A stretch of 64,000 nucleotides of DNA, from NCBI RefSeq assembly GCF_009907385.1, contig NZ_JAAATR010000036.1:1-64000 (forward strand), in the 5' to 3' direction. The notes below the pieces were generated by a model. The model did no database searches. It was not told the DNA's origin and saw nothing but the letters and a program-made list of their open reading frames with translations. Below are positions 17,984 through 29,059 of this stretch, piece after piece. The stretch is from Atlantibacter hermannii (GTDB lineage: Bacteria > Pseudomonadota > Gammaproteobacteria > Enterobacterales > Enterobacteriaceae). A program made the translations under genes and the position numbers. Each line of letters begins with the position of its first letter. The stretch's first letter is position 1.

Positions 17984-20140
17984 ATGCTTTTCGGTTTTTT
18001 TCGCGCGTTATGTCGCATTTTGTTCCGGGTCAGGCTTCATGGCGACACGCGTTCGCTGAACGCGCCCCGCGTCCTGATTACCCCTAATCACGTCTCGTTT
18101 ATTGACGGTATCCTGCTGGCGTTGTTTCTGCCGGGCCGCCCGGTTTTTGCGGTTTACACTTCCATAAGCCAACGGTGGTACATGCGTTGGTTAAAATCGC
18201 TGATTGATTTTGTTCCGCTGGACCCGACCAAACCGATGTCGGTGAAATATCTGGTACGCCTGATTGAGCAGGGCAGGCCGGTGGTGATTTTCCCGGAAGG
18301 CCGCCTGACGGTGACCGGCTCGCTGATGAAAATCTACGAGGGCGCGGGGTTTGTCGCGGCAAAATCTCAGGCGACAGTCGTCCCAATCCGTATCGAAGGC
18401 GCGGAACTGACCTTTTTCAGCCGCCTGAAAGGCCTGGTAAAACAGCGCCTGTTCCCCACCATCAATATTCATATTCTGCCGCCGACGACGCTGGAAATGC
18501 CGCAGGCGCCGCGCGCCCGGGATCGCCGCAAAATTGCCGGTGAGATGCTGCATCAGATCATGATGGAAGCGCGTATGGCGGCGCGCCCGCGCGAGACGCT
18601 GTACGAGGCTTTTCTGGCGGCGAAGTACCGTTATGGCGCAGGCAAAAACTGCATCGAAGATATTAATTTCAACCCTGACAGCTATCGCGGCCTGTTGACT
18701 AAAACGCTGTTTGTGGCGCGCATTCTGGAAAAATACAGCGCGCCGCGTGAAACCATCGGGCTAATGTTGCCTAATGCCGCCATCAGCGCGGCGGTGATCC
18801 TCGGCGCAACAGTGCGCGGGCGCATCCCGGCGATGATGAACTACACCGCGGGCGTTAAAGGGTTAAGCAGCGCCATCACCGCCGCGCAAATCAAAACCGT
18901 GTTTACCTCGCGCAAGTTCCTTGATAAAGGCAAGCTGTGGCATTTACCGGAACAGCTGACTCAGGTGCGCTGGGTATTCCTCGAAGATCTCAAGGGCGAC
19001 GTGACGGGCGCGGATAAACTGTGGATCTTTTCCCGCGTATTGATGCCGCGTCTGGCGCAGGTGAAACAGGAGCCGGAAGACGCCGCGATGGTGCTGTTTA
19101 CCTCAGGCTCTGAAGGCAATCCGAAAGGCGTGGTGCACAGCCATAAAAGCCTGCTGGCGAATGTTGAACAGATTCGCACGATTGCCGACTTCACTGCGAA
19201 GGATCGGTTTATGTCGGCGCTGCCGCTGTTTCACTCGTTTGGCCTGACCGTCGGGCTGTTTACGCCGCTGTTTACCGGTGCGGAAGTGTTTCTCTATCCC
19301 AGCCCGCTGCATTACCGCATCGTTCCCGAACTGGTTTATGACCGTAACTGTACGGTGCTGTTCGGGACCTCAACCTTCCTCGGCAACTACGCCCGTTTCG
19401 CCAACCCCTATGATTTCTTCCGGGTGCGCTACGTAGTTGCAGGCGCGGAGAAACTCCAGGAAAGCACCCGGCAAATCTGGCAGGACAAATTTGGTCTGCG
19501 GATTCTGGAAGGTTATGGCGTCACGGAGTGCGCGCCGGTGGTATCGATTAACGTGCCGATGGCGGCAAAACCTCACACCGTCGGGCGTATCTTGCCGGGT
19601 ATGGACGCGCGCCTGCTTGAAGTGCCGGGCATCGAACAGGGCGGGCGGCTGCAACTGAAAGGGCCGAACATCATGAAGGGCTACCTGCGGGTCGAAAACC
19701 CCGGCGTGCTGGAAGCGCCCGCGGCGGAAAACGCCCGGGGCGAGCTGGAGCCAGGCTGGTATGACACCGGGGATATTGTTGCCTTCGACGAGCAAGGGTT
19801 CTGTCAGATTCAGGGCCGTGCCAAACGCTTTGCCAAAATCGCCGGGGAGATGGTTTCGCTGGAGATGGTGGAACAGATGGCGACCGGGGTTTCGCCAGAA
19901 AAGCTTCATGCAACCGTGATAAAACAGGATGCCAGTAAAGGCGAAGCGCTGGTGCTGTTTACGACCGATAGTGACTTAACGCGCGACGCCTTGCAGCAAT
20001 ACGCCCGTGCGCATGGTATACCGGAGCTGGCGGTGCCGCGCGATATCCGCGTCGTGAAACAGTTGCCGGTACTGGGCAGCGGCAAACCTGATTTTGTGAC
20101 CCTTAAAGGCATGGTTGAACAGGAACAGCAGAATGCATGA
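17984..20140 (+). CDS. aas: acyltransferase/acyl-ACP synthetase Aas
   Basis: A 718-residue bifunctional inner-membrane enzyme that re-acylates lysophosphatidylethanolamine. The N-terminal acyltransferase domain has NHVSFID (His36-x4-Asp41) and an EGRLT motif; the C-terminal adenylating domain (from about 235) has [12 protein letters not shown] and the YDTGD motif. Same length class as E. coli Aas (719). It overlaps lplT by 8 bp, so the two are translationally coupled. Confidence 0.96.
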   Translation: MLFGFFRALCRILFRVRLHGDTRSLNAPRVLITPNHVSFIDGILLALFLPGRPVFAVYTSISQRWYMRWLKSLIDFVPLDPTKPMSVKYLVRLIEQGRPVVIFPEGRLTVTGSLMKIYEGAGFVAAKSQATVVPIRIEGAELTFFSRLKGLVKQRLFPTINIHILPPTTLEMPQAPRARDRRKIAGEMLHQIMMEARMAARPRETLYEAFLAAKYRYGAGKNCIEDINFNPDSYRGLLTKTLFVARILEKYSAPRETIGLMLPNAAISAAVILGATVRGRIPAMMNYTAGVKGLSSAITAAQIKTVFTSRKFLDKGKLWHLPEQLTQVRWVFLEDLKGDVTGADKLWIFSRVLMPRLAQVKQEPEDAAMVLFTSGSEGNPKGVVHSHKSLLANVEQIRTIADFTAKDRFMSALPLFHSFGLTVGLFTPLFTGAEVFLYPSPLHYRIVPELVYDRNCTVLFGTSTFLGNYARFANPYDFFRVRYVVAGAEKLQESTRQIWQDKFGLRILEGYGVTECAPVVSINVPMAAKPHTVGRILPGMDARLLEVPGIEQGGRLQLKGPNIMKGYLRVENPGVLEAPAAENARGELEPGWYDTGDIVAFDEQGFCQIQGRAKRFAKIAGEMVSLEMVEQMATGVSPEKLHATVIKQDASKGEALVLFTTDSDLTRDALQQYARAHGIPELAVPRDIRVVKQLPVLGSGKPDFVTLKGMVEQEQQNA

Positions 20141-21326
20141 CATTGCCGATACTTCGCTGCGCTCGCGTGGAATGATGGCGGTTATCGCCGCCCAGTTCCT
20201 GTCCGCCTTCGCCGATAACGCTTTGCTGTTCGCCACCCTGGCGGTGCTGAAGGCCCAGTTTTATCCGGACTGGAGCCAGCCGGTACTGCAGATGGTGTTT
20301 GTCGCGGCGTACATCCTGTTCGCGCCGTTTGTCGGGCAGTTTGCCGACAGCTTCGCCAAAGGGCGGGTGATGATGGTAGCCAACAGCCTGAAATTAATCG
20401 GCGCGCTGGTTATCGCCACCGGTTTCAATCCCTTTGTCGGTTATACCCTGGTGGGCGTTGGCGCGGCGGCCTATTCCCCTGCAAAATACGGCATCCTGGG
20501 GGAAATCACGACCGGTGATAAATTAGTCAAAGCCAACGGGCTGATGGAGTCATCCACCATTGCGGCTATCCTGATGGGGTCGGTAGCGGGCGGCGTGCTG
20601 GCGGACTGGCACATCGGCGCAGCGCTCGGCGTATGCGCGCTGTTTTATGCGGGCGCGGTGGTAGCGAACCTGTATATCCCAAAACTGGCGGCGGCGCGTC
20701 CGGGGCAATCCTGGAACCTTATCACCCTGATCCGGCAGTTTTTTGCCGCCTGTCGGCAGCTGTGGAACAACGGCGAAACCCGCTTCACGCTGGTGGGGAC
20801 CAGTCTGTTCTGGGGGGCGGGCGTTACGTTGCGCTTTTTGCTGGTGCTGTGGGTGCCGGTGGCGTTGGGTATCACCGATAACGCAACGCCAACCTATCTT
20901 AACGCCATGGTCGCTGTCGGGATCGTGGTGGGAGCTGGCGCGGCGGCGAAGCTGGTGACGCTGGAAACGGTATCCCGCTGTATGCCTGCCGGGATCTTAA
21001 TCGGCGTGGCGGTTGTCGCGTTTGCCGTTCAGCAAACGCCGCTCCCGGCCTATCTGCTGTTGATGCTGCTGGGGATTTTCGGCGGCTTTTTCGTGGTGCC
21101 CCTGAATGCCTTGCTTCAGGATCGTGGTAAACGTTCGGTCGGCGCAGGCAATGCCATTGCGGTGCAAAACCTGGGCGAAAACAGCGCCATGCTGTTAATG
21201 CTCGGTCTGTACTCGCTGGCGGTGAAAGTCGGCGTGCCAGTCGTGGGTATCGGTACAGGATTTGGCGTGCTGTTTGCGCTGGCGATCGCCGGGCTGTGGC
21301 TCTGGCAACTGCGTCAGAAGATATAA
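20133..21326 (+). CDS. lplT: lysophospholipid transporter LplT
   Basis: A 397-residue, 12-segment major-facilitator protein that flips lysophospholipids inward for Aas. ATG 20133 (AGGA 8 nt upstream, 397 aa as in E. coli) is preferred over an upstream TTG. It is strongly conserved with E. coli LplT in [25 protein letters not shown] and the C-terminal half. Confidence 0.95.
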   Translation: MHDIADTSLRSRGMMAVIAAQFLSAFADNALLFATLAVLKAQFYPDWSQPVLQMVFVAAYILFAPFVGQFADSFAKGRVMMVANSLKLIGALVIATGFNPFVGYTLVGVGAAAYSPAKYGILGEITTGDKLVKANGLMESSTIAAILMGSVAGGVLADWHIGAALGVCALFYAGAVVANLYIPKLAAARPGQSWNLITLIRQFFAACRQLWNNGETRFTLVGTSLFWGAGVTLRFLLVLWVPVALGITDNATPTYLNAMVAVGIVVGAGAAAKLVTLETVSRCMPAGILIGVAVVAFAVQQTPLPAYLLLMLLGIFGGFFVVPLNALLQDRGKRSVGAGNAIAVQNLGENSAMLLMLGLYSLAVKVGVPVVGIGTGFGVLFALAIAGLWLWQLRQKI

Positions 21327-21329
21327 GAC

Positions 21330-21357
21330 AAGGGGCGGATATCCGCCCCTTAATTTT
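21330..21357 (+). terminator. intrinsic terminator after lplT
   Basis: AAGGGGCGGA pairs with TCCGCCCCTT, followed by AATTTTTAT, between the convergent lplT and tas. Confidence 0.75.
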
Positions 21358-22397
21358 TATGGCGAAGGGTAGGTATAGCGCTGATGAACGGCTTCCAGTT
21401 CAGCCAGCACCGCCTCATCCAGCGTCACGTTCAGGCTCTCAACGTTCGCTTTCAACTGATCCAGAGTGGTGGCGCCCAGCAGCGTGCTGGCAACAAAATG
21501 CTGCTGGCGAACAAAAGCCAGCGCCATCTGAGCCGGGTCGAGATTATGGCGCTTCGCAATCTCAACATAGGCGGCAACGGCATGCTGCGCCTGTTCGCTG
21601 CTGTAACGGGTAAAGCGGCTGAACAGGGTGTTGCGCGCGCCAGCGGGCTTCGCCCCGTTAAGGTATTTGCCGGTCAGGGTACCGAACCCGAGGCAGGAGT
21701 AGGCCAGCAGTTCAACACCTTCATACTGGCTCACTTCCGCCAGACCCACTTCAAAGCTGCGGTTCAGCAGGCTGTAGGGATTCTGGATAGTGACGATGCG
21801 CGGCAGATCGTGTTTTTCCGCCAGATGCAGATAGCGCATCACGCCCCAGGGCGTTTCGTTAGAAACGCCGATATAGCGGATCTTGCCGGCACGCTGGAAT
21901 TCCGTTAACGCTTCAAGCGTTTCCAGAATTGTGATCGCCGGCGCGCTGTCGCTCCAGCTATAGCCCAGCTTGCCAAAGCAGTTGGTGGCGCGCTGCGGCC
22001 AGTGAACCTGGTATAAATCAATATAATCGGTCTGAAGGCGCTTCAGGCTGGCGTCCAGCGCGTTACGGATATTTTTGCGATCCAGCGCCTGATCGGGGCG
22101 GATGCCCGCATCGCCGGCACGCGGCGGCCCGCTGACTTTTGTCGCGAGAACCAGTTTGTCGCGTAAACCGCGTTTATTCAGCCAGTTGCCCACGTAGGTT
22201 TCCGTGAGGCCCTGGGTTTCCGGGCGCGGCGGCACCGGATACATCTCTGCCACATCGATTAAATTAATGCCCTGGCTGACGGCGTAATCGAGCTGTTCCC
22301 AGGCGTCGGCTTCACTATTTTGTTCACCAAACGTCATGGTTCCCACCCCCAGGGTGCTGATTTCCAGCGAGCTGTGGGGAATACGGTGATATTGCAT
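21357..22397 (-). CDS. tas: aldo-keto reductase Tas
   Basis: A 346-residue NADP-dependent aldo-keto reductase of the Tas family, a TIM barrel with the INLIDVAEMYPVP Asp/Tyr region (about 45-57), the catalytic Lys near 86 (LATKVSG) and HWPQRATN. E. coli Tas complements a tyrosine auxotroph in starved cells, but its true substrate is unsettled. It lies downstream of ygdR with a terminator between. Confidence 0.92.
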   Translation of the reverse strand: MQYHRIPHSSLEISTLGVGTMTFGEQNSEADAWEQLDYAVSQGINLIDVAEMYPVPPRPETQGLTETYVGNWLNKRGLRDKLVLATKVSGPPRAGDAGIRPDQALDRKNIRNALDASLKRLQTDYIDLYQVHWPQRATNCFGKLGYSWSDSAPAITILETLEALTEFQRAGKIRYIGVSNETPWGVMRYLHLAEKHDLPRIVTIQNPYSLLNRSFEVGLAEVSQYEGVELLAYSCLGFGTLTGKYLNGAKPAGARNTLFSRFTRYSSEQAQHAVAAYVEIAKRHNLDPAQMALAFVRQQHFVASTLLGATTLDQLKANVESLNVTLDEAVLAELEAVHQRYTYPSP

Positions 22398-22473
22398 AGC
22401 CGCTTACCTTTTATTGTGGTTATGGGGGATATAAACATGGCAGAGGGGAAACAAAAGGGGAAGAGTGCGGGCT

Positions 22474-22507
22474 AAAAAAACGAAGGCCAGCGTTAGCTGA
22501 CCTTTTT
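22474..22507 (-). terminator. terminator between ygdR and tas
   Basis: On the minus strand AAGGTCAGC pairs with GCTGGCCTT (one wobble), then CG and TTTTTTT. Confidence 0.65.
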
Positions 22508-22511
22508 AACT

Positions 22512-22730
22512 TCAACGTTCAATGATTTGAGAAACCTCGTTGCGGTTAATCTGCATCTCATTGCCCTGGATATCGCGATAACTGACCAGGCCAGTGTCGT
22601 CATCCACCTGCGGCTTTCCTTCCGTCAGGATCATGCGGCCATCTTTGGTTGCCATGACGTAATCGCTGCTACACCCTGATACGGCGAATGCCAAACCGAC
22701 AGCAGAAATTGCTACAGCCCATTTCTTCAT
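22512..22730 (-). CDS. ygdR: small lipoprotein YgdR (DUF903)
   Basis: A 72-residue lipoprotein with a lipobox VSGC (Cys20) after a hydrophobic signal and one DUF903/SH3-like domain ([12 protein letters not shown]...). It is a paralogue of YgdI at 55.7 kb, which has the same layout. Function is unknown. In E. coli ygdQ (TerC family) separates it from mutH; here ygdQ is absent and only 171 bp remain. Confidence 0.9.
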   Translation of the reverse strand: MKKWAVAISAVGLAFAVSGCSSDYVMATKDGRMILTEGKPQVDDDTGLVSYRDIQGNEMQINRNEVSQIIER

Positions 22731-22901
22731 TGTTATGCGCCTCGTATAAATTGGTGTGATGTCCCTTTAGTAATAGCGGGAAAAAGTGGAGGAAAACAGC
22801 AGGTAAGTCTTAAAAACTGCAACTAAAGTTGAGGCCGGGTAACAGATATACGTAGCCACGGGGGATGGCGTGGCGCAAAAAATCAGTTTTGGCGGGGAGG
22901 A

Positions 22902-23582
22902 TCACAATAAAAAATGGCGCGCCAGCAGCGCAGCGGTGAAATTTTTCTTCAGATAAAAACCGCGCGGCAACGTCACAATCGGCTCGCCGTTCATCCCAAT
23001 CGCTTCCGTTAATGCTTTGCTGTTCGCCGCTTTTGGACGAAGCTGCAAGACTTCACCATGCCGGGCGGTAATACGTTCCACCTGACCCAGCACAATCAAA
23101 TCCATTAACTCTTCCCAGTCGAGACGCAACTGTTCTTCTTCAGCGGGCGAAGGGCTCCACAGCAGCGGCGAGCCAACGCGCCGCGCCGCCAGCGGCAGGC
23201 TGCGTTCGCCTTCTACCGGCACCCACAACACGCGTTTCAGCTTATGGCGTACGTGGCTGGTCTCCCATACCACGCCGGTGTTGCCAGTCAGCGGCGCCAC
23301 GCAGACGAAGGTAGTTTCCAGCGGGCGTCCATAGCGGTCAATGGGAATCGTTTTAAGCTCTACGCCCAGCGCTGCGAAGTCCTGCTCGGGTTTACTGCCC
23401 GCCGTTGCGCCCAGCCAGCGTTCCAGCAATACGCCAATCCAGCCTTTATCGCGACGTAAATCACCAGGCATGGGTATGCGCGCCAGGGCGGCCAGTTCGC
23501 TCAACGTATAGCCTGCCAGCGCCTGCGCCTGGCTTAACAACTGGTTTTCATTTTCTGGCGGACCCGACAGCGGAGCGATCAT
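22902..23582 (-). CDS. mutH: mismatch-repair endonuclease MutH
   Basis: A 226-residue enzyme that nicks the unmethylated strand at hemimethylated GATC sites when activated by MutS-MutL. The catalytic D-x6-E-x-K motif is at Asp68, Glu75, Lys77 ([10 protein letters not shown]). It is three residues shorter than E. coli MutH. Orientation relative to rppH (divergent across the DARS2 region) is as in E. coli. Confidence 0.95.
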   Translation of the reverse strand: MIAPLSGPPENENQLLSQAQALAGYTLSELAALARIPMPGDLRRDKGWIGVLLERWLGATAGSKPEQDFAALGVELKTIPIDRYGRPLETTFVCVAPLTGNTGVVWETSHVRHKLKRVLWVPVEGERSLPLAARRVGSPLLWSPSPAEEEQLRLDWEELMDLIVLGQVERITARHGEVLQLRPKAANSKALTEAIGMNGEPIVTLPRGFYLKKNFTAALLARHFLL

Positions 23583-23770
23583 AAAACTTCCTTTGGTTAA
23601 AAAATGTACTGCGGCGAAGCCGCTTATACACAGCGGAAAAAAGTTTCAGCGCAGCGATATTAACCTAATGATTTAAAAGACGAAATAAAGCATATTCATG
23701 GGTAAAAATCGCAGGCGTAAATGGGTTTTCCAAATTAGGTCACTGACAATAAACAGGATCTTACACCATG

Positions 23771-24095
23771 TTATCCACAGAAAAATGGGATAACTGATAA
23801 AACTGCTTAATACTGTTTCAATTTACAGGCTTGACGTGCGAGCAATATCGAGTTTTTGAACAATTTACGCTTAAGTAAAGGGCACAAACTGTGGATAAAA
23901 ACGACGTTGTTCGATCTTTAAACATAATAAGGATCAACCTTGTGACGTAGATCACGCATTACAAGGCATCATCAACAATAGTCAGGTTAAGTGAATGAAA
24001 TATGTGGGAATGCCTGGCAAGTTCGCGACAAGCGGTAAGAGGTTATTCGGAGTTTTCCCTGGGAAACCCGTTACTTCTTCACAATGATATCCACA
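23771..24095. other. DARS2-like DnaA-reactivating locus
   Basis: The mutH-rppH gap (23583-24263) carries a perfect DnaA box TTATCCACA at 23771-23779, a perfect reverse box TGTGGATAA at 23890-23898, a one-mismatch box ATATCCACA at 24087-24095, and weak reverse boxes (TTATCCCAT, TTATCAGTT) within 25 bp of the first. E. coli DARS2, which regenerates ATP-DnaA with help from IHF and Fis, lies in this same gap between mutH and rppH (then called ygdP). The box cluster and position are seen; function is inferred. Confidence 0.7.
23941..23956. promoter_or_regulatory. CRP-type site inside the DARS2 region
   Basis: TGTGACGTAGATCACG matches 9 of 10 fixed CRP positions. It could serve the rppH promoter or lie inside the DnaA-reactivating locus; which one cannot be told. 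Confidence 0.45.
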
Positions 24096-24263
24096 GAAAA
24101 AGTGAATAAAATTCCCCGTAATAGCGGCAGCCTGTTTATAACCTCGACTTTTTTTGTGAGTTATTCAATTGTTATACCTTTGCGCCCCGTCAGGATAGTG
24201 GTTTACCGTTTTTCAGGAGTGTGAAACAATCGATGATATTTTGTTTTTTATCGAGGTAGTCCG

Positions 24264-24794
24264 GTGATCGATGATGATGGCTACCGCCCAAATGTTGGTA
24301 TCGTAATTTGTAATCGTCAGGGACAGGTCATGTGGGCGAGACGCTTCGGCCAACACTCCTGGCAATTTCCGCAGGGTGGCATTAACCCCGGCGAGTCGGC
24401 AGAGCAGGCCATGTACCGTGAACTTTTCGAAGAGGTCGGATTACAGCGAAAAGACGTCAGGATCCTCGCGACAACCCGAAACTGGTTGCGTTATAAATTA
24501 CCGAAACGTTTGGTGCGTTGGGACACAAAGCCGGTTTGTATCGGCCAGAAGCAAAAATGGTTTCTTCTGCAATTGATAAGCAATGATGCCGATATCAATA
24601 TGCAGACCAGCAGTACGCCTGAGTTTGACGGGTGGCGTTGGGTTAGTTATTGGTATCCGGTGCGTCAGGTAGTCTCCTTTAAGCGCGATGTGTATCGTCG
24701 AGTCATGAAAGAGTTTGCCAGCGTAGTTATGGCCTTGCAGGAAGCAGCGCCAGTGCGCCATCACGCGCCTGCTTATCGACGAAAAAGAGGTTAA
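24264..24794 (+). CDS. rppH: RNA pyrophosphohydrolase RppH
   Basis: A 176-residue Nudix hydrolase that removes pyrophosphate from 5' triphosphate RNA and so starts RNase E-dependent decay. The Nudix box runs from GG at about 37 to EEVGL at about 60 with the REL..EE core intact. It starts with GTG, as in E. coli. ptsP follows after 11 bp in one operon. Confidence 0.95.
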   Translation: MIDDDGYRPNVGIVICNRQGQVMWARRFGQHSWQFPQGGINPGESAEQAMYRELFEEVGLQRKDVRILATTRNWLRYKLPKRLVRWDTKPVCIGQKQKWFLLQLISNDADINMQTSSTPEFDGWRWVSYWYPVRQVVSFKRDVYRRVMKEFASVVMALQEAAPVRHHAPAYRRKRG

Positions 24795-24805
24795 GCCACA
24801 CGCCT

Positions 24806-27052
24806 ATGCTGACCCAGTTGCGAGAAATAGTTGAAAAGGTAGCCAGCGCACCGCGATTGAATGAAGCGCTGAATATCCTGGTGAATGACGTTTGCCTGGC
24901 AATGGACACCGAAGTGTGTTCCGTTTACCTGGCGGATAACGATCGTCGCTGCTACTACCTGATGGCAACACGGGGGCTGAAAAAGCCGCGCGGCCGCACG
25001 GTCACGCTGGCTTTTGACGAAGGCATCGTCGGCCTTGTCGGGCGGCTTGCTGAGCCGATCAACCTGGCAGACGCGCAAAAACATCCCAGCTTTAAATATG
25101 TTCCCGCCGTGAAAGAAGAGCGCTTCCGCGCTTTTCTCGGCGTGCCGATTATTCAGCGCCGCCAGTTGCTTGGCGTACTGGTGGTTCAGCAGCGTGAGCT
25201 GCGCCAGTATGATGAAAGCGAAGAATCCTTCCTGGTGACGCTCGCCACCCAGATGGCGGCGATTCTTTCCCAGAGTCAGCTCACCGCGCTGTTTGGCCAG
25301 TACCGCCAGACCCGCATCCGTGCGCTTGCCGCCGCCCCTGGCGTTGCCGTCGCGCCTGGCTGGATGGACTCCACCGTTCCGTTAATTGAGCAAGTGTCTG
25401 AAGCCTCCACGCTGGATCCCGGTCTGGAGCGTGAACGTCTGACTTTCGCTCTTGAAGAAGCTTCCGGCGAGTTCCGGCGCTACAGCAAGCGCTACGCCGC
25501 CAGCGCGCAAAAAGAGACGGCGGCAATTTTCGACCTTTACTCACACTTGCTTTCCGACCCACGGTTGCGCCGGGAACTGTTCGAAGAAGTCACCAAAGGT
25601 TCGGTGGCGGAGTGGGCGGTCAAAAAAGTTATCGAGAAATTTGCCGAGCAGTTTGCCGCATTAAGCGACAACTACCTCAAAGAGCGCGCCGGCGATTTAC
25701 GTGCGCTGGGCCAGCGGTTGCTGTTTCACCTCGACGATACTATTCAGGGGCCGAATACCTGGCCGGAACGCTTTATTCTGGTCGCGGATGAACTCTCCGC
25801 GACCACGCTGGCGGAACTTCCCCAGGATCGTTTAGCGGGCGTGGTGGTGCGTGACGGCGCAGCTAACTCTCATGCCGCCATTATGGTGCGTGCGCTGGGT
25901 ATTCCTACCGTGATGGGCGCGGATATCCAGCCTGCCGTGCTGCATGCCCGTATGCTGGTGGTGGATGGCTATCGCGGCGAACTGTTAGTCGATCCTGAAC
26001 CGGTATTATTACAGGAATATCAGCGGCTGGTCAGTGAAGAGAACGAACTCAGCCGCCTGGCGGAAGACGACGTTGACCAACCTGCCGCGCTGAAAAGCGG
26101 TGAACGCGTCCAGATTATGCTCAACGCCGGGTTAAGTCCGGAGCACGAAGAAAAACTCGGGAGCCGTATCGACGGAATCGGGCTTTATCGCACCGAAATT
26201 CCCTTTATGTTGCAAAGCGGCTTCCCCTCAGAAGAGGAGCAGGTTGCGCAATATCAGGGCATGTTGCAGATGTTTAACGATAAGCCGGTCACGCTGCGTA
26301 CCCTGGATATCGGCGCGGACAAGCAACTGCCCTACATGCCTATCAGCGAAGAAAACCCCTGTCTGGGCTGGCGCGGCATCCGCATTACTCTCGATCAGCC
26401 GGAAATATTTCTGGTGCAGGTGAGGGCGATGCTGCGCGCCAATGCCGCCACCGGCAACCTTAATATCCTGCTGCCGATGGTCACCAGCATTGACGAGGTG
26501 GATGAAGCGCGCCGTCTGATTGAGCGTGCCGGCCGCGAAGTGGAAGAGATGCTGGGCTATACCATTCCCCGCCCGCGCCTCGGCGTGATGGTGGAAGTGC
26601 CGTCCATGGTCTTTATGCTGCCGCACTTAACCAACCGCATCGATTTTATCTCTGTTGGCACTAACGACCTGACGCAGTACCTGCTGGCGGTGGATCGCAA
26701 CAATACCCGCGTCGCGAACCTGTATGACAGCCTGCATCCCGCGATGCTGCGGGCGCTGAGCATGATTGCCAGCGAAGCGCAGCGTTATTGTATTGACCTC
26801 TGCCTGTGTGGCGAAATGGCGGGCGACCCCATGTGCGTGGCGTTGTTGGTGGGTTTAGGTTTCCGCCATCTTTCTATGAACGGTCGTTCGGTCGCGCGGG
26901 TAAAATACCTGCTGCGCCATATTACCCAGGAAGAGGCGCAAACCCTCGCCAGACGTAGCCTTGACGCGCAGTTAGCGACGGAAGTGCGCCATCAGGTCGC
27001 GGCATTTATGGAGCGTCGGGGCATGGGCGGCCTGATACGCGGCGGTTTGTAA
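24806..27052 (+). CDS. ptsP: PTS enzyme I-Ntr (PtsP)
   Basis: A 748-residue first enzyme of the nitrogen-related phosphotransferase chain PtsP-PtsO-PtsN. An N-terminal GAF domain (about 1-150, binding glutamine/oxoglutarate signals) precedes an EI-like part with the phospho-His region GAANSHAAIMVRALG and a C-terminal PEP-binding barrel (LGVMVEVPS, CLCGEMAGD). It has the same length as E. coli PtsP. It probably shares the rppH transcript. Confidence 0.95.
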   Translation: MLTQLREIVEKVASAPRLNEALNILVNDVCLAMDTEVCSVYLADNDRRCYYLMATRGLKKPRGRTVTLAFDEGIVGLVGRLAEPINLADAQKHPSFKYVPAVKEERFRAFLGVPIIQRRQLLGVLVVQQRELRQYDESEESFLVTLATQMAAILSQSQLTALFGQYRQTRIRALAAAPGVAVAPGWMDSTVPLIEQVSEASTLDPGLERERLTFALEEASGEFRRYSKRYAASAQKETAAIFDLYSHLLSDPRLRRELFEEVTKGSVAEWAVKKVIEKFAEQFAALSDNYLKERAGDLRALGQRLLFHLDDTIQGPNTWPERFILVADELSATTLAELPQDRLAGVVVRDGAANSHAAIMVRALGIPTVMGADIQPAVLHARMLVVDGYRGELLVDPEPVLLQEYQRLVSEENELSRLAEDDVDQPAALKSGERVQIMLNAGLSPEHEEKLGSRIDGIGLYRTEIPFMLQSGFPSEEEQVAQYQGMLQMFNDKPVTLRTLDIGADKQLPYMPISEENPCLGWRGIRITLDQPEIFLVQVRAMLRANAATGNLNILLPMVTSIDEVDEARRLIERAGREVEEMLGYTIPRPRLGVMVEVPSMVFMLPHLTNRIDFISVGTNDLTQYLLAVDRNNTRVANLYDSLHPAMLRALSMIASEAQRYCIDLCLCGEMAGDPMCVALLVGLGFRHLSMNGRSVARVKYLLRHITQEEAQTLARRSLDAQLATEVRHQVAAFMERRGMGGLIRGGL

Positions 27053-27202
27053 TACCGCTTCTTACATATCTTTTACATCAACCCAACGGCAAGCCGCCCG
27101 GCGTTTATGCTATGCTTCGCTGCTTTGGGAGCGCCCCTTATCGGGTGCATCATTGAGCCCGCATTCTGAATTTAGCGGCATTAACAACGAGTTATGATGA
27201 CT

Positions 27203-28078
27203 ATGAACAGTGGGTATCTGCATTTTCCCGATATCGATCCGGTAATCTTTTCCGTAGGACCGCTTTCCCTCCACTGGTACGGCATGATGTACCTGGTAGG
27301 ATTTGTGTTTGCCATGTGGCTGGCGATCCGCCGCGCCAACCGTCCCGGCAGCGGCTGGACTAAAAATGAAGTCGAAAACCTGTTATACGCCGGTTTTCTT
27401 GGTGTATTCCTCGGCGGCCGTATCGGCTACGTGCTGTTCTACAATATGCCGCTGTTTCTTGATAACCCGCTGTATCTGTTCAAAGTCTGGGACGGTGGGA
27501 TGTCCTTCCACGGCGGGCTGATCGGCGTGATCTGCGTGATGATTTGGTTTGCGCGCCGCACTAAACGCACCTTCTTCCAGGTTGCCGATTTTATTGCGCC
27601 GCTGATCCCGTTTGGCCTGGGCGCAGGGCGTTTAGGCAACTTCATCAACGGCGAACTGTGGGGCCGCGTCGACCCGAGCTTCCCGTTCGCGATGCTGTTC
27701 CCCGGCTCACGCGGCGAAGACATCGCGCTGCTTGCCACCCATCCGGAATGGCAGTCGCTTTTCAATACCTACGGCGTTCTGCCGCGTCACCCTTCTCAGC
27801 TGTATGAGATGGTGCTGGAAGGTATCGTGCTGTTTATTATCCTCAACGTGTTTATTCGCAAACCGCGTCCGATGGGGGCTGTCTCCGGCCTGTTCCTGAT
27901 TGGCTACGGCGCGTTTCGTATCATTGTTGAATTTTTCCGCCAGCCAGATGCGCAGTTTACCGGCGCCTGGGTGCAGTACATCAGTATGGGCCAGATCCTT
28001 TCCATCCCGATGATTGTCGCAGGCATCGCGATGATGGTTTGGGCTTATCGCCGTCGCCCGCAGCAACAGGTATCGTAA
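27203..28078 (+). CDS. lgt: prolipoprotein diacylglyceryl transferase
   Basis: A 291-residue inner-membrane enzyme, the first step of lipoprotein maturation; it is needed for lipoproteins such as MltA, YgdI and YgdR in this window. Seven hydrophobic segments and the Lgt signature [14 protein letters not shown] (about 143-156), plus HGGLIG and the C-terminal FRQPD, are present. The start is uncertain: ATG 27203 gives exactly the E. coli length, while ATG 27197 or 27194 lie closer to a GAG site. thyA follows after 6 bp. Confidence 0.95.
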   Translation: MNSGYLHFPDIDPVIFSVGPLSLHWYGMMYLVGFVFAMWLAIRRANRPGSGWTKNEVENLLYAGFLGVFLGGRIGYVLFYNMPLFLDNPLYLFKVWDGGMSFHGGLIGVICVMIWFARRTKRTFFQVADFIAPLIPFGLGAGRLGNFINGELWGRVDPSFPFAMLFPGSRGEDIALLATHPEWQSLFNTYGVLPRHPSQLYEMVLEGIVLFIILNVFIRKPRPMGAVSGLFLIGYGAFRIIVEFFRQPDAQFTGAWVQYISMGQILSIPMIVAGIAMMVWAYRRRPQQQVS

Positions 28079-28084
28079 CGAACC

Positions 28085-28879
28085 ATGAAACAATATCTTG
28101 AATTGATGAAAAAGGTCCTCGACGAGGGCGCTCAAAAAAACGATCGCACCGGAACGGGCACGCTGTCCATCTTCGGCCACCAGATGCGTTTTAACCTCCG
28201 GGAAGGTTTCCCGCTGGTGACCACCAAGCGTTGCCATTTGCGCTCCATCATTCATGAACTGCTGTGGTTCTTAAAAGGCGATACCAACGTCGCGTACCTG
28301 CACGAGAATAACGTCTCCATTTGGGATGAGTGGGCCGATGAGAACGGCAATCTGGGGCCGGTATACGGCAAACAGTGGCGCGCCTGGCCAACGCCGGATG
28401 GCCGTCATATCGACCAGATCGCCAACGTAATGAACCAGTTGAAAAACGATCCAGACTCGCGGCGCATTATTGTCTCCGCCTGGAACGTCGGGGAACTGGA
28501 TAAAATGGCGCTGGCGCCTTGTCACGCGTTTTTCCAGTTCTACGTGGCGGAGGGTAAACTTTCCTGCCAGCTTTATCAGCGTTCATGCGATGTGTTCCTT
28601 GGTTTGCCATTTAATATCGCCAGCTATGCCTTGCTGGTGCATATGGTCGCGCAGCAGTGCGATCTGGACGTGGGTGATTTCGTCTGGACCGGCGGCGACA
28701 CGCACCTGTACAGCAATCACCTCGAGCAAACGCATCTGCAACTTACGCGTGAACCGCGCGCGCTGCCGAAGCTGATCATCAAACGTAAGCCGGAATCGCT
28801 GTTTGATTACCGTTTCGAGGATTTCGACATCGAAGGTTACGACCCGCATCCTGGCATTAAAGCGCCCGTCGCGATTTAA
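28085..28879 (+). CDS. thyA: thymidylate synthase
   Basis: A 264-residue enzyme converting dUMP to dTMP with methylene-tetrahydrofolate. The nucleophile Cys146 is in [11 protein letters not shown], and the dUMP phosphate-binding Arg pair (DPDSRRI) is intact. The sequence is virtually that of E. coli. Tight coupling to lgt matches E. coli. Confidence 0.97.
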   Translation: MKQYLELMKKVLDEGAQKNDRTGTGTLSIFGHQMRFNLREGFPLVTTKRCHLRSIIHELLWFLKGDTNVAYLHENNVSIWDEWADENGNLGPVYGKQWRAWPTPDGRHIDQIANVMNQLKNDPDSRRIIVSAWNVGELDKMALAPCHAFFQFYVAEGKLSCQLYQRSCDVFLGLPFNIASYALLVHMVAQQCDLDVGDFVWTGGDTHLYSNHLEQTHLQLTREPRALPKLIIKRKPESLFDYRFEDFDIEGYDPHPGIKAPVAI

Positions 28880-28894
28880 CCGCACTCTGCCATA

Positions 28895-28922
28895 ACCGAC
28901 GCGCCATGCGTCGGTTTTTTTC
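28895..28922 (+). terminator. intrinsic terminator after thyA
   Basis: ACCGACGC-GCCAT-GCGTCGGT hairpin followed by seven Ts. Confidence 0.85.
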
Positions 28923-29059
28923 GCCTGAAAGTCCACCCTGCGCGACAGCTTCCCGATCCTCTGCAACAGACTGCAAGTCAGCTTAAAACCCTTCGGCATA
29001 TCTCGTCATTGCGTTTTTTGGCGCTCATCGGCGCGCATTTTTTCTGGCATTGTGCCGCC

